A DNA stretch of 64,000 bases from Nocardioides houyundeii (GTDB lineage Bacteria; Actinomycetota; Actinomycetes; Propionibacteriales; Nocardioidaceae). Where the stretch lies: the NCBI RefSeq assembly GCF_002865585.1, contig NZ_CP025581.1:62001-126000 (forward strand). The letters are read 5' to 3'. The translations under genes were made by a program, and so were the position numbers. This document shows positions 52,709-60,475 of the stretch, piece by piece. Every line of letters begins with the position of its first letter. Positions within the stretch are counted from its first letter, which is position 1. The notes below the pieces were generated by a model. The model was not told the DNA's origin. It worked only from the letters and a program-made list of their open reading frames with translations, and searched no databases.

Positions 52709-53464
52709 CTAGACGGCCCCGCCTGCGAAGAACTCCTCGGCGAGCAGGGCGTAGCGCAGAGTGTCGGTCCACCGGCCCTTTGACCAGTAGTCCTGGCGGA
52801 AGTGGCCCTCGCGGCGCATGCCCAGCCGCTCGCACAGCGCGGCGGAGCGTTCGTTGCGCGCGTCGAGCTCCGCGGTGAGGCGCATGAAGCCGTAGTGCCC
52901 GAAGCCGAGCCGGAGCATCGCGCGGGCCGCCTCGGTGGCCAGCCCCTGGCCGGCCACGTCCGGATGGACCACCCAGCCCAGCTCGGCCTGGGCGTACTCG
53001 GGCGCCTTGAACATCAGCACCACGTCGCCCACGACCCGGCCCGCCAGCTCCATCACCAGTCCCAGCCCCTGGGGCGGCTCCTGGTCGTCCCCGGCCAGCC
53101 CCAGCCGGCGCCGGATCTCAACCGCCGTCTTGTCCCGGGACATGGGCTCGCTGAGCAGGAGCTCGGAGACGTCCGCACGGCCGTAGTAGGAGTGCAGGTC
53201 GTCGACGTCGTCCAGCTGCACCCGGCGCAGCACCAGTCGCTCGGTGCGCAGCGGCAGCTCGGGTGGCAGCGGCAGCAGCAGCCGGTCCCTGGCCTCGGTC
53301 ACCCAGCTCGGCGGATCGAGGAGCTTGGCCGCGGCCTCCCCCAGCAGTCCCCGGGCCACGTTGTCACGACGATCGGCCTCCAGCCGCAGCGCGCCCTGGT
53401 GCGCCTGGTCGAGGAGCCGCTCACGCAGCAGCGCGCGCACGACCAGCTCCTGCTGCTCGGTCAT
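52709..53464 (-). CDS. GNAT-family N-acetyltransferase (RimJ/RimL-like)
   Basis: 251 residues. The C-terminal 170 residues have LRTERLVLRRVQLDDVDDL, ELGWVVHPDVAGQGLATEAARAMLRLGF (acetyl-CoA loop Q/R-x-x-G-x-G/A) and LDARNERSAALCERLGMRREGHFRQ, typical of RimJ/RimL-type enzymes acting on protein or small-molecule amines. The N-terminal 75 residues are an additional helical segment. The gene follows the TMEM165-like gene by 4 nt. Confidence 0.88.
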   Translation of the reverse strand: MTEQQELVVRALLRERLLDQAHQGALRLEADRRDNVARGLLGEAAAKLLDPPSWVTEARDRLLLPLPPELPLRTERLVLRRVQLDDVDDLHSYYGRADVSELLLSEPMSRDKTAVEIRRRLGLAGDDQEPPQGLGLVMELAGRVVGDVVLMFKAPEYAQAELGWVVHPDVAGQGLATEAARAMLRLGFGHYGFMRLTAELDARNERSAALCERLGMRREGHFRQDYWSKGRWTDTLRYALLAEEFFAGGAV

Positions 53465-53468
53465 CGCC

Positions 53469-54077
53469 TCAGCCTGCCACCAGCTCGTAGACCGAGACCA
53501 GTGCCAGCACCAGGCAGACGGTGGCGCCCGCGTAGTGCAGCACCGAGAGCCTCACCTTGCTCAGCAGCACCCGGCCCACGATGACCGCGAGCCCGGAGAC
53601 GGCCAGGAGCGCGCCCCAGGCGCCGAGGAAGACCGAGAGCGGGTCGTCGTACTTGGCGACCAGCGAGAGGGTGAGCAGCTGGGAGAGGTCACCCCACTCG
53701 GCCGCGAACAGCACGATGAACGAGGTGGCGACGACCTTGAACCCGTGCACCTCGCCGCGTGCGGCGGCCTTGTCCGCGAACTCCTGCTCGGTACCGGAGG
53801 CCTCGGCGTGGCTGCGCGCCTCGCGGAACAGCAGCAGGGCGCCGAGCAGGAACATCACCGCGGCGGCGGCGCGGACCACGTCGGTGGGCAGGAACGACGC
53901 CGCGGATCCCAGCGCCACGGCGATGCCGGTCTGCACCGCGAAGGCCAGACCCACGCCGATCCACACCAGGAGCGGACGGAACTTGGTGCTCATGACCAGC
54001 GTCGCGATGAACGTCTTGTCCGGCAGCTCCACCACGAAGATCGCGGCGAAGGTCAGGACGACCACGAGCGGGTCCAT
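53469..54077 (-). CDS. TMEM165/GDT1-family cation transporter
   Basis: 202 residues, six membrane helices in two halves. The twin family motifs are visible: AIFVVELPDKTFIATLVMS and LFAAEWGDLSQLLTLSL (consensus E-x-G-D-K/R-S/T; the first has Pro for Gly, a common bacterial variant). The family exports Mn or Ca. GTGCTCCTCAGG-type leader with a small hairpin (54106-54121) lies upstream; I saw no yybP-ykoY riboswitch. Confidence 0.9.
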   Translation of the reverse strand: MDPLVVVLTFAAIFVVELPDKTFIATLVMSTKFRPLLVWIGVGLAFAVQTGIAVALGSAASFLPTDVVRAAAAVMFLLGALLLFREARSHAEASGTEQEFADKAAARGEVHGFKVVATSFIVLFAAEWGDLSQLLTLSLVAKYDDPLSVFLGAWGALLAVSGLAVIVGRVLLSKVRLSVLHYAGATVCLVLALVSVYELVAG

Positions 54078-54105
54078 GACGGTGCTCCTCAGGTGCTTGC
54101 GTACG

Positions 54106-54121
54106 GCGACCGAGGGGTCGC
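54106..54121 (-). promoter_or_regulatory. Small perfect hairpin in the leader of the TMEM165-like gene
   Basis: GCGACC and GGTCGC pair around four bases, 29 nt before the ATG at 54077. It could be a binding site or leader structure. Evidence is only the sequence symmetry. Confidence 0.35.
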
Positions 54122-54191
54122 GTCAGTGGGGTCAACCTACTCTTGAGCCGGAGTCCGCCAGGACCCCGCATCCGCTCTCCAGGAGGTAGAG

Positions 54192-54593
54192 ATGTCCCTT
54201 GCCAAGGACCTGAAGGCCAAGATCGACGAGCTCGAGCTGGAGCGCCGGCTCAAGGCGCTCGTCGACGACACCGAGAAGACGGCCGGCGAGGCGGTCGAGA
54301 AGGCCGGCGGCCTGGCTCACGAGCGACGCGACGAGATCGCCCGGGCGCTCGAGAAGGCCACCACCAAGATCAACTCCCAGACCAAGAACCAGTACGTCGA
54401 CAAGGTCGAGAAGGTGCGCCACAGCCTGCTCGAGGGGCTCGACAAGCTGGCCGCCCGGCGGCGCCTGGGCGACCCGGTCGCCCCGATCGAGCCGCCGACG
54501 GGTCAGACGCAGGACGAGACCCAGGCCAAGATCCAGGACGGGACCCAGGGCGGGACTCAGGCTGACCGGCCGACGGACCCGCCCCTGTCCTGA
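54192..54593 (+). CDS. MT0933/Rv0909-type antitoxin-like protein
   Basis: 133 residues. EKAGGLAHERRDEIARALEKATTKI and TKNQYVDKVEKVRHSLLEGLDKL follow the MT0933 antitoxin-family pattern (helical, K-x-Y-x-D-K-V-E/D-K-V). CCAGGAGGTAGAG precedes the ATG, a strong ribosome site. The C-terminal Gln/Thr/Asp/Gly tail is probably disordered. No toxin gene is adjacent: the neighbours are the transporter and an SDR. It may have another role. Confidence 0.7.
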   Translation: MSLAKDLKAKIDELELERRLKALVDDTEKTAGEAVEKAGGLAHERRDEIARALEKATTKINSQTKNQYVDKVEKVRHSLLEGLDKLAARRRLGDPVAPIEPPTGQTQDETQAKIQDGTQGGTQADRPTDPPLS

Positions 54594-54648
54594 ACCTCAG
54601 CTGTCCTGAACCTCAGCTGTCCTGAACCTCAGCTGTCCTGAACCTCAC
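54585..54648. repeat. 16-bp tandem repeat bridging two convergent stop codons
   Basis: Four head-to-tail copies of CTGTCCTGAACCTCAG (the last ends in C). The first copy contains the plus-strand stop of the antitoxin-like gene (54591-54593) and the last contains the minus-strand stop of the SDR gene (54645-54647). Each copy holds CTGA-ACC-TCAG, a short self-complementary hairpin. Confidence 0.9.
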
Positions 54649-56171
54649 CAGGGCGAGGGTCGGTAGTCCTTCACGAAGCAGCCGTAGAGGTCCTCGCCCT
54701 GCTCGCCGAGCACGATCGGGTCGTAGACCCGGGCCGCGCCGTCGACCAGGTCGAGCGGCGCGTGCCAGCCCTCCTCGGCGATCCGCAGCTTGTCCTCGTG
54801 GGGACGCTCGTCGGTGATCCAGCCGGTGTCCACCGCGGTCATCAGGATCCGGTCGGTGGTGAACATCTCCTCCGAGCTGGTCCGGGTCATCATGTTGAGC
54901 GCGGCCTTGGCCATGTTGGTGTGCGGGTGGCCCGCGCCCTTGTAGCGGCGGGAGAACTGCCCCTCCATCGCCGAGACGTTCACGACGTACGCGCGCCGGG
55001 CTCCGGCCTGCACGGCGGCCCGCATCGCCGGCCGCAGCCGGGAGACCAGCAGGAACGGCGCGATCGAGTTGCACAGCTGCACCTCGAGGAGCTCCAACGG
55101 GTCGACCTCGTCGACCACCTGGGTCCAGGAGTTGTTGACCTGCATGTCCGGCAGCAGCCCGCCCGCGTCGACCGCGGTGCCGGTCCGGTGCGCCTCCAGC
55201 GAGGCGGAGCCGGCCTTCAGCGCCAGCGCCGAGATCGACGCCGCGGTGTGCGCCGCGTGCGCGACCTCGGCGGACTCGCCCTCGTGGCGGGGGACCGCGT
55301 CACCGGACAGCGCGCCCGCGATCGCCGCCGGGTGCGCCTCGCTGATGCCGTCGAAGGAGACCATCTCGGGCAGGGCCAGGCCGGCCGGCAGCGGCGCGTC
55401 CTCCATCTCGATGAGCTGGGAGTAGGCCCCGGGCGAGCGGCGTACGGTCTGGCAGGCGTTGTTGATCAGGATGTCGAGGGGACCGGCGGCCGCCACGTCG
55501 TCGGCGAGGCTGATCACCTGCGCCGGGTCGCGCAGGTCGATCCCGACCACCTTGAGCCGGTGCAGCCAGTCGGCGGAGTCCTCCATGGCGGCGAACCGGC
55601 GTACGGCGTCCTTGGGGAAGCGGGTGGTGATCGTGGTGTGGGCGCCGTCGCGGAGCAGCCGCAGCGCGATGTACATGCCGATCTTGGCGCGGCCGCCGGT
55701 GAGCAGTGCCCGCTTGCCGGTGAGGTCGGTGCGCTGGTCGCGCTTGGCGTGCGAGCTCGCGGCGCAGGTGGGGCAGAGCCAGTGGTAGAACGCGTCGACC
55801 AGGGTGTAGTCGTTCTTGCAGATGTAGCAGCCCCGCGGGTTGATCAGGGTCCCGGCGAACGCGCCCGGGGCGTTGGAGACCAGCGGGATGCCGGCGGTCT
55901 CGTCGTCGATCCGCATCGCCGATCCGGTCGCCGTCTGCTCGGTGATCGCCCGGTCGTGGGCGAGCTCGGCCTCCCGCTTGCGGGTACGCCGCTCCTTCTT
56001 CAGGGCCTTGTACATGTGCGAGGCCGCCCGCTTGACCCTGACTAGGTCCGCGTGGTCGTCGGGGAGCTCGTGCAGCTGGTCGAGGACCCGGATGGTGGTG
56101 GCGAGGTCGTCGGGGTCGATCCCGGGACCGGCCGGGGGTGCGTCCAGGGGTGCTTCGTGGTGCTGTGTCAC
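54645..56171 (-). CDS. Atypical short-chain dehydrogenase with N-terminal zinc-ribbon-like region
   Basis: 508 residues from the GTG at 56171. The first 150 residues include a helical part and CYICKNDYTLVDAFYHWLCPTC, a likely C-x2-C...C-x2-C zinc site. The SDR domain follows: KRALLTGGRAKIGMYIALRLL (cofactor loop), ILINNACQT and VVNVSAMEGQFSRRYKG. At the usual Tyr-x3-Lys place the sequence is THR-N-M-A-Lys within GHPHTNMAKAALN, so the catalytic Tyr is missing while Lys remains. It is divergent from the zinc alcohol dehydrogenase gene. Substrate unknown. Confidence 0.78.
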   Translation of the reverse strand: MTQHHEAPLDAPPAGPGIDPDDLATTIRVLDQLHELPDDHADLVRVKRAASHMYKALKKERRTRKREAELAHDRAITEQTATGSAMRIDDETAGIPLVSNAPGAFAGTLINPRGCYICKNDYTLVDAFYHWLCPTCAASSHAKRDQRTDLTGKRALLTGGRAKIGMYIALRLLRDGAHTTITTRFPKDAVRRFAAMEDSADWLHRLKVVGIDLRDPAQVISLADDVAAAGPLDILINNACQTVRRSPGAYSQLIEMEDAPLPAGLALPEMVSFDGISEAHPAAIAGALSGDAVPRHEGESAEVAHAAHTAASISALALKAGSASLEAHRTGTAVDAGGLLPDMQVNNSWTQVVDEVDPLELLEVQLCNSIAPFLLVSRLRPAMRAAVQAGARRAYVVNVSAMEGQFSRRYKGAGHPHTNMAKAALNMMTRTSSEEMFTTDRILMTAVDTGWITDERPHEDKLRIAEEGWHAPLDLVDGAARVYDPIVLGEQGEDLYGCFVKDYRPSPW

Positions 56172-56324
56172 TGACGGATCTTCCCACCTGCGCGGCGGGT
56201 TGCGGGCATCTCGGAGCAGACCGGTGAGGTGACTCACGTCCTCGGGGTGAGTCCTTGTGCCCTTGTTGAACGGCCTGAGCTCCTCCCATAGTGGATCGGG
56301 ACCGCTCACGATCAGCTGCCCTCG

Positions 56325-56360
56325 GGACCGTTCGGCGGACCGTTCGCCGGACCGTTCAGG
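56325..56360 (+). repeat. Three 12-bp direct repeats before the alcohol dehydrogenase gene
   Basis: GGACCGTTCGGC, GGACCGTTCGCC and GGACCGTTCAGG occur head to tail, and a weaker copy begins near 56299. They lie 20 nt before the ATG at 56381, between the divergent SDR and alcohol dehydrogenase genes. They may be an operator array or a leader element. Confidence 0.6.
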
Positions 56361-56380
56361 GCGCGACGAAGGAGAGCCTC

Positions 56381-57403
56381 ATGCGAGGAGCCATCCTGCA
56401 CGGCCCCGGAGACGTCCGGGTCGAGGACCGTCCGGACCCGGTGCTCGAGCAGCCGACCGACGCGATCATCCGGCTGAGCGCCACCTGCGTCTGCGGGTCG
56501 GACCTGTGGCCCTACCGGGGCATCGACCGGTCCGGGCCAACGGCCCCGATGGGCCACGAGTACGTCGGCATCGTCGAGGCCGTCGGCGACCAGGTGCAGG
56601 CCATCAAGCCCGGCCAGTTCGTGGTGGGGTCGTTCTTCGCCTCGGACAACACCTGCGAGATCTGCCGGGCGGGCTACCAGTCCCGGTGCGTGCGCGCGGA
56701 GGGCGTGGGTGGGGTCGGCACCCAGGCGGAGCTCGCCCGCATCCCGCTCGCCGACGGCACCCTGGTGGCCACCCCCGAGGTGCCACCGGCGGAGCTGGTG
56801 CCCAGCCTGCTGGCCGCCTCCGACGTCCTGGGCACCGGTTGGTTCGCCGCAGTGGCCGCCGAGGTCGGACCGGGCAAGACCGTCGCCGTGGTCGGCGACG
56901 GCGCGGTCGGACTGCTCGGCGTGCTGGCCGCCAAGCAGCTGGGCGCGGAGCGGATCATCGCCATGTCGCGTCACGAGCCCCGGCAGCGGCTGGCCGAGGA
57001 GTTCGGCGCCACCGACATCGTCGTCGAGCGCGGCGACGCGGGTGTCGCCCGGATCAAGGAGCTCACCGGGGGGCTGGGTGCGCACTCGGTCATCGAGGCG
57101 GTCGGCACCCAGGAGTCGATGATGCAGGCCATCCGGTCCACCCGCCCCGGGGGCCACGTCGGCTACGTCGGGGTCGCCCACGACGTCTCGCTGCCCGGCG
57201 GGGAGCTGTTCTTCGCCGAGGTCCACCTGCACGGCGGACCGGCGCCGGTTCGCCGGTTCCTGCCCGACCTGATCGAGAGGATCTGGAACCGTCGGATCGA
57301 CCCCGGCAAGGTCTTCGACCTCGAGCTACCGCTGGAGGAGGCGGCCGAGGGCTACCGCGCGATGGACGAGCGGCGCGCCGTCAAGGTCCTGCTGTGGCCC
57401 TGA
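56381..57403 (+). CDS. Zinc-dependent alcohol dehydrogenase (MDR family)
   Basis: 340 residues. The catalytic zinc ligands are in TCVCGSDLWPYRG and MGHEYVGIVEAVG; the structural-zinc loop NTCEICRAGYQSRC has three of the usual four Cys. VAVVGDGAVGLLGVLAAKQLGAERII binds NAD(P). It oxidises an alcohol, possibly a polyol or an aromatic. AAGGAGAG precedes the ATG. Three direct repeats lie upstream. Confidence 0.92.
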   Translation: MRGAILHGPGDVRVEDRPDPVLEQPTDAIIRLSATCVCGSDLWPYRGIDRSGPTAPMGHEYVGIVEAVGDQVQAIKPGQFVVGSFFASDNTCEICRAGYQSRCVRAEGVGGVGTQAELARIPLADGTLVATPEVPPAELVPSLLAASDVLGTGWFAAVAAEVGPGKTVAVVGDGAVGLLGVLAAKQLGAERIIAMSRHEPRQRLAEEFGATDIVVERGDAGVARIKELTGGLGAHSVIEAVGTQESMMQAIRSTRPGGHVGYVGVAHDVSLPGGELFFAEVHLHGGPAPVRRFLPDLIERIWNRRIDPGKVFDLELPLEEAAEGYRAMDERRAVKVLLWP

Positions 57404-57429
57404 TCGTCATCCCTTGAGCAGGTCGGCTC

Positions 57430-58755
57430 CTACCGCCTCCGGTGGAACCGCCACTCGCCGGAGGAGTGCTGTCGCAGGTCCCACGCCGGATCGTGGGCCT
57501 TGCGATGGTGGAACCCGCAGAGCGGAAGTCCGTTGTCCAGGTCCGTGGCCCCGCCGCGACCCCAGGAGAGCCGATGATGGTGGATCTCGCACCAGGCGAA
57601 GGGCCGTTCGCACCCTGACGTTGCGCACGTCTCGTGGCTCAGGGACAGTGCCCGGCGTTGGGTCGCGGAGTGCAGTCGTCGTTCCCGGCCCAGGTCCAGC
57701 GGCTCCGAGGCGCCGCCCAGGACGGCGGGGACCAGACCGGCCTCGCACGCCATCCGTCGGGCCTCCCCGGCGGTGATCCGGACCCCGCTGTCCAAGCGGG
57801 CCGCGCCGATCCCGGTCAGCAGTGCGTCGAGGTCCAGCGTCACCAGGACCGTGGCTTGCGACGGCGACAGGCCGGTGGTGGGCAGGTGCTCGATCAGCTC
57901 GCAGAACCCCTGCCCGCGGGTCTCCAGGTAGGACTGGGACTGCGGGGCGGAGGGATCGATCGTGCTGGACGTGGACCCGTCCGCGGCGCGCTTCAACCCG
58001 AGCCGGCGAGGGCTGGTCAGGTGTGCCAGCACGGTCTCCAGGAGGTTGCCGTGCAGCTCCGGGATGCGAAACTTCCCCGACCAGGTGCCGTCGCCGTTCT
58101 CATGCAGGGACAGGAAGGTCTCCGCGTCCGCACCCGCCTTCTCCCGGGTCAGCATCTTGAGCTCGTGCTCGTCGGCCAGGGTCCGGTCGATCGGGTCGAA
58201 CATCCGACGCGCGGCCTGCCGGAGCCGCTTGGCGTTCATCGGCCGTCCCGAACGGGTCGAGTCCCCGGTCGCCTTGCCCACCAGCAGCTCCTCGGCGGCA
58301 GCGACCTGCTCAGGAGTGGCCCGGTCAGGAGCCTCCTCCGCGGCGTCCACGATCACCCGGACCTGGTCGACCCGCAACCGGCCGGCCGCGAACGCCTCCC
58401 GCGTCGCCGCATACTTCGAGCCCAGCAACCTGCCCAGCCTCAGGCCCGACGCCTGCGAGGCCCGGGTCGAGCCCAGCAGCCCGGCGAGCCAGGCGTCGGT
58501 CCCGGTGGCGGCACCACCCAGGTCGGGGTCCTCGGCCACCCGCCGGGCCTCCGCCTCGGCCGACAGGCGCAGCCGCAGCGCGGTGGCTGCGGACTCCAGC
58601 TCGCCCACCCGTTGCAGGGCCTCGGCCAGGTCGGCGGACCCCACCGCATCCGCCGGCACGGCCCCGGCGCCTCGGACCGCCTCCTGGGCGGCCGAGACCA
58701 GCATCGTCACCCGGGAGGTCATCTCCCGGGAGGACTGCAGCTGGCTGACCGACAT
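57430..58755 (-). CDS. DUF222/HNH endonuclease family protein
   Basis: 441 residues from the ATG at 58755; a frame starting at 58989 is an unlikely extension. The N-terminal two thirds is the helical DUF222 (13E12-repeat-like) region with RARVDQVRVIVDAAEEAP-type sequence (visible as RLRVDQVRVIVDAA). The C-terminus CEIHHHRLSWGRGGATDLDNGLPLCGFHHRKAH is an HNH nuclease. The family is abundant in actinobacterial genomes and often occurs in many copies. A CATSGCERPF Cys pair completes the zinc site. Confidence 0.9.
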   Translation of the reverse strand: MSVSQLQSSREMTSRVTMLVSAAQEAVRGAGAVPADAVGSADLAEALQRVGELESAATALRLRLSAEAEARRVAEDPDLGGAATGTDAWLAGLLGSTRASQASGLRLGRLLGSKYAATREAFAAGRLRVDQVRVIVDAAEEAPDRATPEQVAAAEELLVGKATGDSTRSGRPMNAKRLRQAARRMFDPIDRTLADEHELKMLTREKAGADAETFLSLHENGDGTWSGKFRIPELHGNLLETVLAHLTSPRRLGLKRAADGSTSSTIDPSAPQSQSYLETRGQGFCELIEHLPTTGLSPSQATVLVTLDLDALLTGIGAARLDSGVRITAGEARRMACEAGLVPAVLGGASEPLDLGRERRLHSATQRRALSLSHETCATSGCERPFAWCEIHHHRLSWGRGGATDLDNGLPLCGFHHRKAHDPAWDLRQHSSGEWRFHRRR

Positions 58756-58870
58756 GAGACAAGCCAACCGCGCACCGCCGACAGTTCCGGCCCGGAGAAG
58801 GCCCCGATCTCGAACCCTGGACAGGTGTTCGAAAAAAGGCAGAATTGCCCCCTGTGACAGGGTGAGACCC

Positions 58871-59323
58871 GTGGCAACCACGACACCAGCGCTTACCCGC
58901 GAGTCGCTGGGTGCCTGGCTGATCAAGACCAGCCCGGGCTCCACGTCGGTGGAGGATCTCCTGGCCGGCAGGCGCGCCGCCGTCACCACCAGGTGTGTGC
59001 GCAGGTCCTACCGGACGGACCTGATCGAGTCGGACCAGCCGGTGCTCCTGTGGATCAGCGGGCGCGACCGGCAGCACCCGCCGGGCATCCACGCCGTGGG
59101 CCGGACGACCGGAGCAGCTGTGGTCGACCGTGACGGTCAGCTGGTGATGCCGGTCGAGCTCGAGCCGCTCTCGCGTCCCGTCCCCAGGGCGGAGCTGCTC
59201 GCCCATCCCGTGCTCTCGCAGCTCGAGGTGCTCCGGATGCCGGCCGGCAGCAACCCGTCCTTCCTGACGCACCGGCACCTGGACGAGCTGCGGCACGGCT
59301 GGCCCCAGGCGGAGGCGCTCTGA
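58871..59323 (+). CDS. Possible EVE-domain-like small protein
   Basis: 150 residues, GTG start. DLIESDQPVLLWISGRDRQHPPGIHAVGRTTGAAVVD resembles the core of EVE/PUA-like modified-base readers (x-D-x-V-x-L-W-x-S-G ... G-I-x-A-x-G). The surrounding sequence is helical and Arg-rich. It is divergent from the DUF222-HNH gene by 115 nt. The domain call is tentative. Its stop overlaps a terminator stem. Confidence 0.5.
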   Translation: MATTTPALTRESLGAWLIKTSPGSTSVEDLLAGRRAAVTTRCVRRSYRTDLIESDQPVLLWISGRDRQHPPGIHAVGRTTGAAVVDRDGQLVMPVELEPLSRPVPRAELLAHPVLSQLEVLRMPAGSNPSFLTHRHLDELRHGWPQAEAL

Positions 59324-59344
59324 CCCGCCAGACCTAGGCGGGTC
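59322..59344 (+). terminator. Terminator hairpin after the EVE-like gene
   Basis: GACCCGCC and GGCGGGTC form a perfect 8-bp stem with a 7-nt loop starting inside the stop codon, followed by TCTCTCT. Confidence 0.65.
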
Positions 59345-59376
59345 TCTCTAGCCGCAGGGTCCACCATGCGAGCGGA

Positions 59377-59402
59377 CCGGGGCCACTTCGCAGTGGCCCC
59401 GG
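59377..59402. terminator. Strong hairpin terminator between convergent genes
   Basis: CCGGGGCCACT and AGTGGCCCCGG form a perfect 11-bp stem around TCGC, between the EVE-like gene and the convergent glsB stop. It can serve both directions, mainly glsB. Confidence 0.7.
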
Positions 59403-59422
59403 CGCCGGGTTCGTCGGTCGCC

Positions 59423-59701
59423 TCAGACGTGGGCCGCGCTGCGGCGCTGCGACCACTGCCAGATCAGCAGGGCAATGACGGCGCCGATGATCGAGCCGAT
59501 GATGCCCGCCGGCTGGAAGAGGCCGTCGTCTGCGTCCTTTCCGAACAACAGGTAGCCGAGCAGCCCGCCGACCAACGAGCCGACGATGCCGAGCACGATG
59601 GTCGCGACGATGGAGAGGTCTTGACGACCGGGCACGAGGAGTCGGGCAACGAAGCCGGCGATGGCGCCGACGATGAGAATGGTGAGGATGAGTCCGAGCA
59701 T
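59423..59701 (-). CDS. GlsB/YeaQ/YmgE-family membrane protein
   Basis: 92 residues, three membrane helices. MLGLILTILIVGAIAGFVARLLVPG, TIVLGIVGSLVGGLLGYLLFG and IGSIIGAVIALLIWQ follow the transglycosylase-associated protein family, linked to stress and envelope state. AAAGGCAGACTC precedes the ATG at 59701. It is divergent from the NarL-type regulator with an array of half-sites between them. Confidence 0.92.
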   Translation of the reverse strand: MLGLILTILIVGAIAGFVARLLVPGRQDLSIVATIVLGIVGSLVGGLLGYLLFGKDADDGLFQPAGIIGSIIGAVIALLIWQWSQRRSAAHV

Positions 59702-59755
59702 GAGTCTGCCTTTCTTCGAGAGGCCGACCGGTGCGTCCTCTGTCCACCACCAGAC

Positions 59756-59798
59756 CACCCCTAGGAGGGGTGTGGCACACCCCTAGGTGGGTTAGCGT
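59756..59798 (+). promoter_or_regulatory. Three CACCCCT/AGGGGTG half-sites and -10 of the NarL-type regulator
   Basis: CACCCCT (59756-59762), AGGGGTG (59766-59772) and CACCCCT (59778-59784) are arranged forward, reverse, forward; the outer copies are 22 bp apart, about two helical turns. TAGCGT (59793-59798) ends 6 nt before the GTG at 59805. The array lies -49 to -21 from that start and also faces glsB. Confidence 0.6.
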
Positions 59799-59804
59799 GC
59801 GGTG

Positions 59805-60467
59805 GTGAGCAATGGAGGTCGCCCCATCCAGGTCGCCCTGGTGGACGACTACGACGTCGTGGTCATGGGGGTCGCCAACATGCTCGAGCCGTACCGCGAC
59901 CGGGTCGTGGTGGCCGAGCTGGACACGAACCAGCCCGTCGAGGACGGCGTCGACATCGCGCTGTACGACTCTTTCGCCCAGCCGGAGTCAGATCGCGCGG
60001 AGATCAAGACCCTCATCGACAACCCACGTGCCCGACGAGTCGTGGTCTACACCTGGAACTTCCACCCAGACCTCCTCGCGACAGCCCGTGATCTTGGTGT
60101 GCACGGCTACCTGTCCAAGGCTCTCACCGCCCGAGAGCTCGTCACCGCCCTCGAGTCCGTGCACGCGGGCGAGATCGTGGTCAGCCCTTCATCGGCCACG
60201 GTCCGCACCCAGGGTGGTGACTGGCCCGGCCGTGGCGAGGGGCTGACCGATCGGGAGGCGGAGATCCTCGCCCTCATCACCCAGGGCAAGAACAACGCCG
60301 AGATCGCAGCGTTGACCTACCTCAGCCCCAACACGGTCAAGTCCTACATCCGCGGGCTCTATCGCAAGATCGACGTCGAGAGCCGCACCCAAGCAGTTCT
60401 CTGGGGTGTGCACCACGGGTTCCTGCCCGACAAGCGCCGGATCGAGCACTGGCGAGGCGGCCCCTGA
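59805..60467 (+). CDS. NarL/FixJ-type response regulator (LuxR HTH)
   Basis: 220 residues from the GTG at 59805, chosen because TAGCGT ends exactly 6 nt upstream; the GTG at 59802 would add one residue. The receiver has VALVDDYDVV, a phosphoacceptor Asp in IALYDSF, the switch Thr in VVVYTWNF and YLSKAL. The LuxR helix-turn-helix is LTDREAEILALITQGKNNAEIAALTYLSPNTVKSYIRGLYRKIDV. No kinase gene is adjacent, so it is an orphan regulator. It may bind the half-sites before its own start and glsB. Confidence 0.92.
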   Translation: MSNGGRPIQVALVDDYDVVVMGVANMLEPYRDRVVVAELDTNQPVEDGVDIALYDSFAQPESDRAEIKTLIDNPRARRVVVYTWNFHPDLLATARDLGVHGYLSKALTARELVTALESVHAGEIVVSPSSATVRTQGGDWPGRGEGLTDREAEILALITQGKNNAEIAALTYLSPNTVKSYIRGLYRKIDVESRTQAVLWGVHHGFLPDKRRIEHWRGGP

Positions 60468-60475
60468 CCGAGGCT

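Noticed and set aside
54078..54191. Possible manganese (yybP-ykoY) riboswitch before the TMEM165-like gene
   Set aside because: The leader is too short and lacks the conserved paired L1/L3 loops; only a 6-bp hairpin is seen.
56172..56309. 46-residue N-terminal extension of the SDR protein
   Set aside because: No ribosome site or homology; the GTG at 56171 gives a natural start, and the region is the divergent regulatory gap.
58780..58830. tRNA-like T-loop (GGTTCGA) on the minus strand
   Set aside because: No T-stem, anticodon arm or acceptor pairing around it.
58756..58989. Upstream extension of the DUF222-HNH gene
   Set aside because: It overlaps the divergent EVE-like gene and has no family sequence; the ATG at 58755 matches the usual N-terminus.
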